Translations under genes and position numbers: made by a program
Assembly (NCBI GenBank): GCA_036346275.1
Contig: CM070715.1
Location: forward strand, 70,977,667 to 71,041,666
Reading direction: 5' to 3'
From: Otatea glauca
Lineage: Eukaryota > Streptophyta > Magnoliopsida > Poales > Poaceae
Length of the DNA stretch: 64,000 nucleotides
The notes under the pieces: generated by a model
The model's database searches: none
Told to the model about the DNA's origin: nothing
Seen by the model: only the letters and a program-made list of their open reading frames with translations
In this document: positions 48,459-59,960 of the stretch, piece by piece
How positions within the stretch are numbered: position 1 is the stretch's first letter
How the letters are laid out: each line of letters begins with the position of its first letter

Positions 48459-50155
48459 GTCGGGGGCTCATCTAGCCATGATCTTACTCTTGAGGGCATT
48501 TCCAATATAGTCCCTCTTCTCCTCGATACACATCACTCTACAAAATTTAGACGATTTTTTATCATTTTTATTTATACTTTTATTCTATATCTATTTCTAA
48601 TATCGTTTATCGCTATGAAATAGAGTAAGACGCACTATTCAAAGATGTAATAAAAAGTAGTAATGTAGTCTCTTGTAGATATTGCCAGGTAAAAGTGCAA
48701 GAATTTAGAATGATATTTATTCAAAAATGAACAGAATATAGTATATGAAGTTGTTTCTAATGTTTGTAAAACTATACACATTATCTAGATATAGTTATAA
48801 AAACTAACACTTCAATCCATTGAATCTAAAGGTATGCTTCGATTTAATGTAATGATCCTACAAAATGTGTTGATTAGATAAAATTTCACCCCACAGTTTA
48901 TTCATTAGCCATATCTTTGTTTTGAATTTCATACTCAATTCATATCTCACGTAATATATAGCGTCCCTCTCTCGTTTCATTAACTATCATCCACATCACT
49001 TTTTATCCTACGTGGCTTATCTTTAAACAGAGCTGGCCAGGAGTGTTACGAGCGCCAAAAACCCTTGCCCATCTCTCAGTTCCATGGCTCAAGATCCAGT
49101 TCTTCGTTGCCCAATTAATTTGATTGCAGGGATCATCGGATTTTAAGCAAATCGTTAGTTGCTAGCGTATGATCTTTGGCTTTATGCATAGTTGTAACGG
49201 TTTAAGGTGTATGAAGTGAAAGCACAGATGATACATATGGAGTATTTATTGATTTCGAACCATAGATAAAACTTGCCTATTCTTCCCGTTGATTCTCTTC
49301 CAAAAAGGAAAAAGTTGTCTCCTCTGAAATGACCATTTGCCCTCTAGTTTGCGCATTTGTTGCACTGTTCCACATCAACTCCATACATGCAAGTCCATAC
49401 ATCCTATCAATGGTGACCAGATCTACACCTCCATTGCTGCCAGCAATGGAGGATTTGCTGCTATGGACGCTGGCAATGGCATCATCGAATTCAATGAGCT
49501 CGTCTCCTCCTCTGCATCGCTTCTTCTTAGGCCCAGCCATGCCGCCACCCCACGCCATCGCCCACCACCGTCTGCTAGACATTGCTCGCCGAGGCCTTCC
49601 ACGATGGCACTGGCCTCTACGCGTCCCTTCCTTTGCGACGGCGGAGGAGGTGGGTGGTGTGGTCAGCGTTTGGAGTGCCAGATAGACCATGGCCGATGAT
49701 ACGACAAACATGAGGAGGTGGAGAAGGAAGACGAGGGGGGAATTTGCAAAATAGTCATAAAGTGGCATAATATGCATTCCTTGTTTGGTGTGGCAAAAAA
49801 TAAATTAAATTTTATGCAGTAGCAAATCGTAAAATTCTGACAAATATCTACAAATTTCTAATCATGTAATCCCTCACGAATTAATAATGCCACGGGCACA
49901 TCTAGCCTATTTCAGTGGGGCTTAATATCTCTCAGAATAAAAAAATTGTGTACATGACCTATTGTGTTTTACGAAGAAGTCCTTTCCATTTTTAAGCTTC
50001 TAAGGCAACGTGGTGAACACGGAAATTTTATAAGATTTTTATGAAAATATATTATTTTCTATGGAACTTTTATATTCCAAACAGACTAAAAAAAAAGATA
50101 AGCCCTACAAGAAATTCGGTGAAGGAAGGAGCATAAAGTTAGAGCACAACGAATA
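48459..50155. other. Intergenic region
   Basis: 48490-49030 is AT-rich and starts with a GAGGGCATTTCCAATA phrase similar to MITE ends, but a matching right end was not found. The rest contains one moderately long open frame (listed separately) and AT-rich sequence. Confidence 0.35.
49277..49777 (-). CDS. Hypothetical protein, weakly supported
   Basis: This 166-codon open frame begins MHIMPLYDYFANSPLVF and has one strongly hydrophobic stretch (residues about 13-35, LLHLLMFVVSSAMVYLAL). An arginine-rich section and a PKKKR motif follow near residue 82. I do not recognise a family. GC content rises across it, and open frames of about 120 codons also exist on the other strand, which weakens the case. 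It could be a small membrane protein, part of a gene with further exons, or captured sequence. Confidence 0.25.
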   Translation of the reverse strand: MHIMPLYDYFANSPLVFLLHLLMFVVSSAMVYLALQTLTTPPTSSAVAKEGTRRGQCHRGRPRRAMSSRRWWAMAWGGGMAGPKKKRCRGGDELIEFDDAIASVHSSKSSIAGSNGGVDLVTIDRMYGLACMELMWNSATNAQTRGQMVISEETTFSFLEENQREE

Positions 50156-50423
50156 TACTCCCTCGTGTCTTAAAAAAATATATGTCGTTTTGAACATCGA
50201 TATAATCTAAAAACGTAACTTTGACCACTAATTTCTATTATAATATGTTTATACAACCCAATAAAATTATAATAGTACGAAAATACTTTTCAAAATATAT
50301 ATACATATATATGTGTGATTTTTATATATCTAATCTAAATATTTATAAACATATCGATAGCCAATGTTTTAAATTTTTGACTGCACGTATTTCAAATCAA
50401 CGATGTTTTTGTGACAAGAGGTA
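50156..50423. mobile_element. Stowaway-like MITE
   Basis: The left end reads TACTCCCTCGTGTC, the right end inverted TACCTCTTGTCAC. The body is AT-rich and ATATAT-laden and the ends carry TA. Length (268 bp) and the CTCCCTC start fit Tc1/Mariner-type Stowaway MITEs, here degenerate. Confidence 0.6.
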
Positions 50424-50542
50424 ATAATGCAATGTTTTTAATATATGTGTTGTACCATGAAAAGGCTGCATCAATTGGGTCGCACACTTGAATAGGATCT
50501 TGCATGTACGCGCTCATTTTCCCTCACCAGATCTAATAACTA

Positions 50543-51060
50543 CTAGCATCTTGGACGCGGCGTGCCACGCCGCGGGCGCCGCCTTCCACACGAGAAAGTT
50601 GAGTTTTTTTTTTGGGAAAAAGGCTTAAACTTAATGGTAAAAAAAAGCGGGAAGAAATATATGTTTTTTTCTAGAGAAGGATCCGTCACGTTTTTTCTTG
50701 ACTAAAAGGACCTAAACGTAATTTTGATTCGTGGAAAAGGACCCGAGCGCAAGCAGTAAAAACGCATAAAGGACTTAAGTGTGATATATATTTTTTTTGA
50801 AAAAAAGGGACCTATTCGTAACGTAAAAGGACCTAGATGTAATTTTTTTTATGGAAAAGGACCCGAGCGCAAGCCTTAAAAACACATAAAGGGCCAAATC
50901 GTAATATATTTTCTTTTTCGGGAAGAAGGACCTGTTTATAATTTTTTTTACGAACAAGGACCTGATTGTAATTTTTTTTTGTAAAAAAGGACCTATCCGT
51001 AAATAAAAAGGACCTATCCGTAAATATTTTTCGGCTCGGCTCGCGGCTCGGACACGTGGC
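50543..51060 (-). mobile_element. Helitron-like minisatellite element, copy 2
   Basis: On the minus strand, GAGCCGCGAGCCGAGCCG (near 51030) is followed by degenerate units of TTACGGATAGGTCCTTTTT type, about nine in all. A 3' end then has a near-perfect palindrome (GCGGCGTGGCACGCCGC, 50554-50576 region), about ten bases, CTAG ending at 50543 and then T. The order of parts equals copy 1 (2381-2527 plus 14642-15060). The 5' boundary was not found; flanking sequences beyond the GAGCCG block differ between copies. Confidence 0.63.
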
Positions 51061-51306
51061 TGCTCTCCCCATCCAGGGATTCTTCCAGGCATAGTAGGGT
51101 TATTATGTATCATAGGGGCTTCGCCAAAAAAGAATCAAAAGAGAGTGGGTAGCATTTCATTCCCAATGCCTTGGCACTAATGCCCACTAAAATCTACTAC
51201 ATACTCATCTCTTATCTACGTCAATAGCAATAAAATCATTTTTTACAATAACTATCTTTAAATGTTATCTCTTTCAATACTAATTTCATCTTTGTGACTA
51301 TTAGCA

Positions 51307-51448
51307 AAACACTAACTTCAATACTAACAGTCGCTCGTGCCGACTCCAATACTGGCTTTTTGCTGAAGATAGTATCTAAACACTAACTTCAATACTAACA
51401 GTCGCTCGTGCCGACTCCAATACTGGCTTTTTGCTGAAGATAGTATCT
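51307..51448. repeat. Perfect 71-bp tandem duplication
   Basis: 51307-51377 and 51378-51448 are identical base for base. The unit starts AAACACTAACTTCAATACTA and ends GAAGATAGTATCT. No mismatch means a recent duplication or an assembly artefact. Confidence 0.95.
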
Positions 51449-51856
51449 ATTTTTTTTGTGCCATGTTGGCTACTAAATAAGAGCCGATTCTCTTTATCTC
51501 TTATTTTTCTCACTATTTCATATAGAACGAAATTGATATGTATATATTAATAATAAACCAAGGTAACTTCAATGTAATTGCTTCCTTCTTAACGGTGATC
51601 GTAGCTATAGCTAGTAGCTACCTATCAAATATATAGGGGCAACAGCACATTTCTGTTGGAGGCTATATTTAACGAGCTTCTATGCACCAATTATTTCTTT
51701 CTAAGAGAATGACACTGACAGGTTAGTGAACTAAACTATTCTTGATTCTTTTAAAAACATAAAATTATTCTTCCTTATACTGAGATATGCTGTTGAGCAG
51801 TATCCACAAGACCCCGCCCCTGGCCGCAAGATCCCGATCCAACGGCTCAGAATATA

Positions 51857-52045
51857 GGGTGTGTTTGATAGGGCTCCAGCTCCACCAGATCCGTGGAGCT
51901 GGATCTGTGAGTATATTAAGAGTGTTTAGATGGATTATCTTTTCAAATTTTAGATCAAAAATATAAACTTAATTCAATTTATTTTTAACCTACAAGTTTT
52001 AGATCTTAGGTGAAGCTGGGATCTGGAGCTCTACCAAACAGGCCC
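51857..52045. mobile_element. Small MITE, PIF/Harbinger- or hAT-like
   Basis: The ends GGGTGTGTTTGATAGGGCTCC and (inverted) GGGCCTGTTTGGTAGAGCTCC match over about 20 bp. ATA flanks both sides. An inner palindrome around CCAGCTCCACCAGATCCGTGG adds secondary structure. Length is 189 bp and nothing is coded. Confidence 0.6.
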
Positions 52046-52375
52046 ATAGACGTGAGTTGATTGGCTAAAAACAGGCGGAGGCGTACGGGACTAGTCGCTG
52101 GAGCGCGGGGATCCCTTCGCGTATAATATAGGTTATATACTAGTTCATTGTTCGTGCGTTGCTACGAAAAATAAAATTGGTAACGAAACATAAAGTTCAA
52201 GCAATAAAAGAAAATTGTGCTACAAGATCAAACATCTATTTATCCCGATTACAAAAGTTTTTATGGTTTCTCATCCGACATGAATTAAAACCAAATATAT
52301 TTTCCATAGTACATAAGGCATTCATGATATTAGAACATATTTAGAAATGATATTCTTGGTATACGTCCTGAAGAT

Positions 52376-53371
52376 CTAAAAATAAATAGTTACATTGCAA
52401 CACGACTTGGATATCATTTTGATCAAAACCTTGTCTATGATGTGAGTACTTTTCTGTAGACAATGTTTTTTTGTGAGGTTCCTGTGAGTTTTCTTAGACT
52501 TTCGGTCCTTGTCCTTCTCCTTATCTGCGACGGCAAGTATCTTGATGTTGCTTCTAGCGGTGGCTCTAGATAGCGCAACATAAAGTTGCCCATGAGAGAA
52601 AACCTGTTCAGAGAGGTAGACACCGACATTTGGGATGGTCTGCCCTTGCGCGTTGTTGATTGTCATTCCGAAGCTGAGCCTGACGGGGAACTGCTTCCTT
52701 TTGAATATAAATGGGAACATCTCGTCATCAGATGGACATAGAGGTATTCGAGGCAGGAACACCCTCTTCCCGGCGTGCTGGCCAAGCACAATCTCGACAT
52801 CTATAGCATTCTTTTGGAATGCCCGGACTACAAGTCTCGTCCCGTTGCATAGTCCATTTGCAGGGTCAATGTTCCGCAACAATATCACGGGACAGTTAAT
52901 CTTGAGCATGAGTACATGCGATGGTAGACCGTTAGGGCTCAAAATGTTTAGGAATTCAAGAAGGTAGTAGCTATGAGGATCATCTTCCGCACAGTCGAAG
53001 CTATGGTACACCATCTCATCCCCATGAAATAGGTCAATTATCTTCATATTGATCCTATCAATGTACTCGTTTCGGGTCAACAAGATGGCTCGAGATGTGA
53101 TATAGTTGGCATCCAGCATAGGGAAAACACTTTGTATGAGTTTATTGATGTTTGTGCCATTTCCCGTATATGGCACACAAATCTAGTCAGGAAGTCGCAC
53201 GCAGCCATTCTCATTAGTCTCCTCAATACCATTTTCGATCCACAATAGGTACTCTGCGTACTCAAGATGGGAGATGGGATGATCACAAATAACTCTCCAC
53301 TGCAGTGCACAACAAAGATAATAGATTAGATCAAAATTTGTGACATTCTCACTACAGCCAACACAAAACAC
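52376..53371 (-). pseudogene. Helitron Pif1-like helicase, C-terminal part
   Basis: Helitron transposases join a rolling-circle Rep nuclease to a Pif1-type helicase. Here only the helicase C-terminal region remains. It reads ENGCVRLPD, a single in-frame TAG (53180-53182), ICVPYTGNGTNINKLIQ, ITSRAILLTRNEYIDRIN, DPANGLCNGTRLVV and FPVRLSFGMTINNAQGQTIP. It ends GVYLSEQVFSHGQLYVALSR. The last two are helicase motifs V and VI-like; the usual INKAQGQT lysine is asparagine. The nucleotide-binding Walker motifs would lie upstream and are not visible. After about codon 230 the frame continues into non-homologous AT-rich sequence. Confidence 0.87.
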
Positions 53372-53399
53372 AAAACATACAAATAACCACTTGCATAGA

Positions 53400-55190
53400 G
53401 AAAAACATGTACATAGCGCACATGATATTTCTTTTGCATCGTTGAGAGTAAAAGCAACATTTACACTTGGTACACAATTATAGAATGTATAATAGTTTTT
53501 AAATATCTACCTGAAGGTTATATGAGTGCATATAAAGTGAGCTATTTTTGGCGTGTCTTGAAATGGTTTGATATCTACATACCTCGTTGCTTTTGTTGTT
53601 TTTAGTATCTCTGTAGAATTCTTTTGTGAAGTAAGGGAAAATGGGTCAAAATTTGTTGTAAAAACTGTGTGTATTGTACTAGGAAAGTACGTGATTAATC
53701 GTCATAGCCAAAAGCAATCTTTGAAGATATCATTTCTCTTTCCCCTAACAAGCTGGTTAATGGCAAGGCCAATCTGATGACTTCAACACAACAAGCAAGA
53801 GCTAACTTTCTTAATAGCTCACACCATGAATTCATGAACCAGCTTGCTCCTAATAAAATTTTGATCAGCTTGGATTTAATTAACCTTCAGAAGGTTGAGT
53901 TTCTCTTTTAGAATTTTTTTATTATAATATGTTCGAGCACCACAGCACTCATGATTTATAAAACAAATGGACAAGAGCAGGTGAACAGGTAAAATTATTT
54001 CGCCGATATAGGCTGCTTTGAATCACCGAAAAAAGAATGAATGGAAGAAAACTTATTTGGATCATAACTTAGAACACTGTTCAAATTCTATTAGAATAGA
54101 AAAAAGAAAAATGATCTTCAATACATGTATAAGAGATAAAAGACACAACCCATCAAAGTGCAATTTGGAGTGGAGGTCTGCCGTTTGTGTCATCTAACAG
54201 ACACAAATCATCATAGGCAATGACAAGAAGGAATTCCACTTGATCATGGAAAATCAACAATAATTAATTGATTAGGAAGAAAAGCTTCAAGATTAGTGAC
54301 ACAGAGTTATGGTTTGATGATTCTGTCAAGGTCAGAAAACTCCATCAATGAGGTTCAAGCTGTGGTGCATGTACAATTTTAGTGAGCAAATACCTGGATT
54401 AAAGATTCTAGAGTCTTGTAGAACTTACTGTGCATCCCTACATGCCGACAATAGCATATAACACGGTCATTAGGGACACACTACCAACCCAAACCAACTA
54501 CAACAAAACATATGATCGTCACTTCAGTGTAATGAACTTTTTGTCATTCTTTGATGAGCTTAATTTTGACTGTGTGGAACTGCAGCAATATTGTCACACC
54601 TATATTAAATATGAGGAGCTCTGTGACCTTGACTCTGATTCAATTGTCTACTCACTACTCACTTATTCAGCATGAAACATAGTTATAATAGCTATTTAGG
54701 GTTGTTGTTTGAACGATAGTCTTCCAGATAGTTGTTGCAGCCCCTAAATGTCCTAAGATGTTATGCCCTTATTATCTCTACTACTTTTAATTAGGAGTTG
54801 GCTTGAAATTATTCAATTTAAGTGCAGTTTGACTAACTCAATTAACGGTTCTGTTCTAGGAGGTAGACTCATATACATGGTTATAGTTATTGGTAATAGC
54901 ATTCCTATCTCATCCTCAAGAAAAGACATTCTTTTCGGTTGGTGAATTTCATTTTTTTGCAAATATGATTGTTGACCAAACCAAAAGTACATATTTTTTT
55001 TATTTTTTTTTGCTATGGGGTCTAGGCCTGGGGTCTACATATCAGTGTCAAATTAAGCATTGTCAATATTCAATATGTACTACGAATATCAGTGCTGAAT
55101 TTGTCAAATCTTTTAACAAAAAAACAAAACAGTCAGATGTTCCTAACCGGCAGGGGGGTGTTCCATAAAACATAAAGAAAGGAATTTGAC
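53400..55190. other. Helitron interior without a recognised gene
   Basis: AT-rich sequence with short open frames only. The longest, 54430-54675 on the plus strand, matches nothing I know. It could contain introns or flanks of captured host genes, or the lost upstream part of the helicase. Confidence 0.35.
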
Positions 55191-55194
55191 GTAC

Positions 55195-55266
55195 CTCTTT
55201 CAGACTCAATTGCTTCATTCGGCACTAAGTTCAGCAATTGGTCATAGCCCTTTAAAGTTCCTGTAA
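55195..55266 (-). pseudogene. Captured LSM7 exon
   Basis: The minus strand reads VTGTLKGYDQLLNLVPNEA and then IESER, nearly the conserved second part of the Sm fold of plant LSM7. LSM7 is a subunit of the Lsm1-7 and Lsm2-8 rings that act in mRNA decay and splicing. The segment is bounded by an acceptor (ATGCAG, intron side) and a donor (GAG|GTACGT), so it is a whole internal exon of 72 bp with its splice sites. No other LSM7 exon was found nearby. It lies inside the Helitron, which explains its presence as gene capture. Confidence 0.78.
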
Positions 55267-55519
55267 CTGCATATATGCATATATGAGTCAGTATATCAGT
55301 TCTAGTAGAATAGACTTACAAGAACTCCAAGAGTTTCATGCATCTGGAAAATAAAATTGGTAAGGAGAGAGAATACATTAAGATCTATAGAAAAACAGGC
55401 CCAATAGAATGAAGTACCTAAACCATACAAAATCATTTCATCGAGATCCAGAAGTGATCATCACATGTCACTACAAATGAAGTACCTAATAACCTATCCT
55501 CAATAGCAATACCTGCTGC

Positions 55520-55893
55520 CCGTGCATTGACCAAGCAGCAGGGAACTCCAACTTCGAGCTTCTGCCTGTGCAGCTTCAGAATGCACTGAAACATATATAT
55601 AGAGAGGGGGAAATTATTCATTCCAACAGAAAATACACTTATCCTCAGAAATAAAATTATCCATTCCAACAGAATGTAACAAACCGGAAGGATAAAATGG
55701 AGATGGTTGTAACAAACCCGACGGTGGCCATGAGCCGCACCTCCATCGCCGGTGCCACACCTCCGAACCATGCACCTGATTTCGATCTATGCGCCGTCGA
55801 GACCATCCGCCGTCTTTAGCGCCAGGCTTCAGCGCGGCCACCATCCGCGCGCGTCCTCCTTCGGCTCCGTCGAGGCGAAGTCGTGCCTCCTCG
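55520..55893 (-). other. Possible further captured host sequence in the Helitron
   Basis: A 75-bp exon-like segment (about 55518-55592) lies between a TTTCAG acceptor and a CAG|GTATTG donor. Its frame is open (LHRQKLEVGVPCCLVNARA) but I do not recognise it. 55700-55893 is GC-rich and continues, across the solo LTR, with 59276 onward. Confidence 0.35.
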
Positions 55894-56479
55894 TGTTAGG
55901 TCGAGGATGCCGACTAGAGGGGGGTGAATAGGCAGCTTTTTAAAAAATTTCCTCGTTAATTTCTATAAAGCAATTCACCCCTAATTATCCTAATACCAAA
56001 ACCTTAACAAATATTAATGCGGAAGCGATAAACTAAGGTTTTAACAATTAAAACCTAAATCAACTAGGCTCACTATGTGCATTAACTAATTATGTCTCTA
56101 ACAATAATTGCAATTCTAAAGACAAGCAATCAATCAATTTAATTCTATGAATATAAATTGCTTGAATATAAATAATGAAAACAATGCAAGCACAAGAGAC
56201 ACAATACTTTTTACCGTGGTGTTCGGAGACTTGCCGGTCTCCCGTAGTCCACGTTGAGGTTAGCCCAAACGAATTGGACCGGCTCCACGAATTGAGCACC
56301 CACCTCGAATCCACTAGTGGTAGCTCCTTTTCCCTCTCGGGTAGGCGAGCTCCAACCTTCACAAACTTTCCCGAGGCTTCTCACAACCTCCGTTGAGAGC
56401 TCCCGCGCACGACGTCGCTACGTCGTCTAGGTGTCGGCAAACACCAAGAGTAACAAGTCAAGCTTCTAGCTTGAACCTC

Positions 56480-58800
56480 ACCTAGTGCAACACATGCACT
56501 CCGGTGACCTCCTAAGTGCAACACATGTGCTAGGATCCTCCTCAAGTGCAACACATACACAAGAGGCTCTCAATCCTCTCCTAATTGCAACACATGCAAT
56601 TAGAGGCTCACACTAGCTCAAGAAGCAAATGGAAGAGGGCAACACATGCACTCAACTCCTACAAACACCCAAATGCTCTAGCAACAGCAACCACTACTGC
56701 CCTTGCCCTCCAAGGCCTCCTTTTATAGCCTCCATGCCAAAACTAGTCATTGGGGGAAATTCGACAAAACTGAATTCTCGGTGCCGCTTAATCGACCCAG
56801 AGCACCGCCTCCTCGCAAACGGCTACAAAACTAGCCGCAGGTGAAATCCGTAGCACCGTCCAGCTCTGGAGCAAGCTACCGCCGGCAGTAGCACCAGCCT
56901 TCACCCCGGTAGCACCGGACTTAAGCCGAACTCAAAAACACCTCCTCTGGAAATTTCACACCGACCAGAGGTGCTACCAGGCTACCATGGGCGGTAGCAC
57001 CGGACTGCCGATCCGCCCAAAAACATCCCTCTCTGGAATTTTCACACCGGCCAAAGGGGACCGGGATACCATGGGCGGTAGCACCGGACCGAGCGGCAGT
57101 ACATGCTCTCATAAGCGGTACTACCGGTCAGGCGGTGCTACCGGTCCTATATGGGCGGTACGACAGGCCATATGGAGAAAACACGATTTTTTCACAAAAA
57201 CTTTTTCTCCAAACTATTAAAGATTTATTCTTTGAGCTATGTGAGGATCAACACATGATCATAACACTATGCAAAACACATTTGCACATGTTAATCACAT
57301 ACTCCAAAGATTCTCATTAAGCACAACTTATTTGCAAAACACATTTGCAAATAAACCAAAAACTTATGAGATCAATCCTCTTAGCCATGTGATGATCAAC
57401 ACATGATCAAGTCAATTTGCAAAACACATTTGCAAACCCTATTCACATGCTCTAGGATTGAAACCCACAATCTCAAGTTCATTTGCAAAACACATTCACA
57501 AATAACAACTCCAACTTATTTGCATAACACATTCGCAAATAAACCACAAACCTATAAGATTAATCCTCTTAGCCATGTAAGGATCAACACATGATCCCGA
57601 CACTTTGCAAAACACATTTGCAAATGCCAACACATGTTTTAGGATCGAACCTCATAACTTCCAGCTTATTTGCAAAACATATTTGCAAATAACAAGTCAA
57701 CACTTTGCAAAAACACATTTTGCAACCAAACCAAGTTTAGCCTTGTGATGATCAACACATGGTCCAATCACAAGCTAAAACACCATAGCATGAGCTCTCT
57801 ATTTGCAACACATGCAAATCTTTAGCACCATGCAAACAGCTAATCAAACTCAAGTGCATGAGCTCTCTATTTGTAACACATGCAAATCTCTAGCTCCATG
57901 CAACCACTTTAAACCAAATTGCTTGAGCTCTCTCTTTTTGCAATACATGCAAAACTTAGCTCCAAGCAATAATCACATAAACAATATTGCATAAGCTATT
58001 TCTCATTTTGCAACACATGCAAATCCATAGCTTCATGCAAAAACCAAACCAAATAAGATTCAATCAAGAAGCAAGCATGAGCTCCCTTATTTGCAACACA
58101 TGCAAATACTTAGCTCATGCAAAATCAAACGCACGAGCTTCACCCATTGGCAACACATGCCAAATGGTTAGCTTAATGCAAAAACCAAACAAAAAGAGTG
58201 AGCTAGAGTGAACCGGATTGAGTTCATCAACACATGATGAAGCTCAAGCTAAAAGACTCAACCCCTCTTAATAGTACGGTAACCTAACTAGCAACCCGGT
58301 CTTCCATCCAAACACCGAAACCGATAAAAGACTAAGAACACATCCTTAGCCCTAGCTAGTTATACCTTTGCCTCTAGCGATCCACTTGGAGCTTTTATGA
58401 TTTTCAATCATCTTCTCTTCAGGATCACCTCTTCTTCTTCTTAGTCATCAACACATGATGAACCTTCTAGCTCTTCTCTTTACTTCGGGATCACCTCTTG
58501 AAGCTCATCAACACAAGATGACTTCTTCTTCTTCCCGAATCTTTATTATCTTGGACTCAGCCTACTTCACAACTCATAGAAGATTGTTAGTCCAACAAAT
58601 GCGGTTGTCTCAATCATCACCGCACTCTATTAACACATAATGGATGTCTCCAAGATCGATTGTGCACAACCCAAATCAATTTGAATGATTAATTGTTGTC
58701 TTAAGTACTTTGATGCAACTAATGCTTCATTATACTCAAGAACTTTTCGCTTGTCTTTAATCAACAAGGAACACCATCAACACATGATGAAATGTCTTTT
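56480..58800. repeat. Array of hairpins with constant AACACAT loop and variable stems
   Basis: A core AACACAT (or ACACA between A/T ends) recurs about 29 times: five in 56480-56650, about twenty in 57240-58260 and four in 58440-58790. In most copies the flanks are reverse complements of each other. Examples: stem CTAATTGC with GCAATTAG at about 56578; TTATTTGCAAA with TTTGCAAATAA at about 57333 and 57660; GGATC with GATCC near 57583; TATTTGC with GCAAATA near 58088; TTCATC with GATGAA near 58225; TCATC with GATGA near 58450. Stems change, the loop stays. Outer segments such as GAGCTCTCT and the facing CTCTAGCTC extend some hairpins. Confidence 0.8.
56790..57170. repeat. GC-rich GGTAGCACCGG repeat array in the solo LTR
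   Basis: GGTAGCACCGG and its inverse CCGGTGCTACC occur about ten times, often facing each other. One pair is GGTGCTACC at about 56970 and GGTAGCACC at about 56992. ACCATGGGCGGTAGCACCGG appears twice. It is sharply more GC-rich than the AT-rich arrays on both sides. Confidence 0.75.
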
Positions 58801-59275
58801 TATTGATTGAAAGACAATCGAACTCAATTTAAATTTCATATAAATTGATATGAGTATATACATAACTACACAAGTTTCATATACTCAAATGATTGTTTTA
58901 AAGTCTTGATCCTTTATATGTTATTTAGCAATAAGACATGGATCAATACTATTGAAACAATAAATTAAATTATAAGCTCCCCCTAGATGTGTGCATTCAT
59001 GTAATATATGAATTAGGAATATAATGCACATATTTGGACTAAAGCAATGGAAGAGTTCATATTTTAACTTGAATCCTAAGTATACATTAAGTCAATAGAG
59101 TGAATACAAGTGCATACCTTAGGTTTTTTATTTTCTATCTAAATATGAGAGTAATAAGAATAAGACTCAATTAAACATGTTAATCTTATAATGATTAGAT
59201 TTGTCATTAAAAAATGATTAAATATTAATATTAAATCAATTATCAAAACTAACGAAGCTTTTAACTTACACCTCG

Positions 59276-59960
59276 TGAGAACGACGCGCTTTCAACACCG
59301 GTCGCCTTTGCCAAGCACCGGCCCTAACGTCCGTGCCAGCCCTTGAGGCCCGCACCCGAGTCGCTTGCATCTCACGTCGCCGACTCCGCTCAACGCGGCG
59401 GCCTCGCCGATCCGCACCGGCAGCTTTGGCTCGCTAGCCACCGGTCCTGCGGCCTTCCGTCGCCTCATCTCGCCGGCCAGTCTTCCACCCGACGCGCTCC
59501 GGCCAGACCTCCACCAACTCGCAAACGCCCAATCTGAAGTGAACGCCCGCGAAGAAATCAAGTTTTTTTAGTCGGTCGCTCAACTTGCTCTCGTGAAGAA
59601 GCACAAGCACACGTGAAGAGCTAGCTGACCCTCCGGCCGGACTTGATTGAGATCCGAGAGCTTCATTTGTTTTGTTTTCAGGTCCGGCTTTAGCTTCAAA
59701 ACCGTGCAGATCCGGGCGACGTGGTGTGATGGTGGGGGGCAGAGCTGGTTTGCGCCGCCAAGTAGATAGGAAGGAATGGAGGTGTGGTATGCGCCGCTGA
59801 GCAGATCGGGAGGAACGGAGGAAGAGCTGGTCTGATGGTGGGGGCGGAGCGATCAAGAACCAGTGTTTTGCTTCGGTGGTCCGTTCAGTTTTTTTTATGG
59901 TGGTTATTTTTTTAGACGTGGATTGGGATAGAGAACGGATGACTAACACCAACTTTTAAT
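59276..59960 (-). other. 5' part of the Helitron, GC-rich
   Basis: This is Helitron sequence upstream of the solo LTR. A 172-codon open frame (59434-59952) and smaller ones are present on the minus strand, but none has a known domain. Restarting at 55893 after removal of the solo LTR gives the contiguous original. It may be a captured first exon and promoter. Confidence 0.35.

Larger units (their letters stand above)
55894..59270 (-). repeat. Solo LTR, 3.4 kb, with CCTCG target duplication
   Basis: The sequence begins TGTTAGGTCGAGG and ends TTAACTTACA, so both strands read TG...CA. CCTCG flanks it exactly (55889-55893 and 59271-59275). No gag or pol is attached, so it is a solo LTR. A CACCCCCCTCTAGTCGGC phrase near its 3' end on the minus strand resembles the LTR ends of the 12-kb Copia element, which suggests a SIRE-type Copia and gives the orientation. 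It is very long and mostly made of repeat arrays, described separately. Confidence 0.85.

Noticed and set aside
54430..54675. 81-codon open frame on the plus strand inside the Helitron
   Set aside because: No similarity I recognise, AT-rich, and opposite to the helicase strand.
56480..58260. CRISPR-like array (short repeat, variable spacers)
   Set aside because: The repeated word is only about 7 nt, spacing is irregular, the host is a plant, and the variable parts are paired stems within an LTR.
58970..58995. Purine tract (CTAGGGGGAGC on minus) as an LTR boundary inside 55894-59270
   Set aside because: The CCTCG duplication and TG/CA ends place the LTR end at 59270, so this tract is internal to the LTR.
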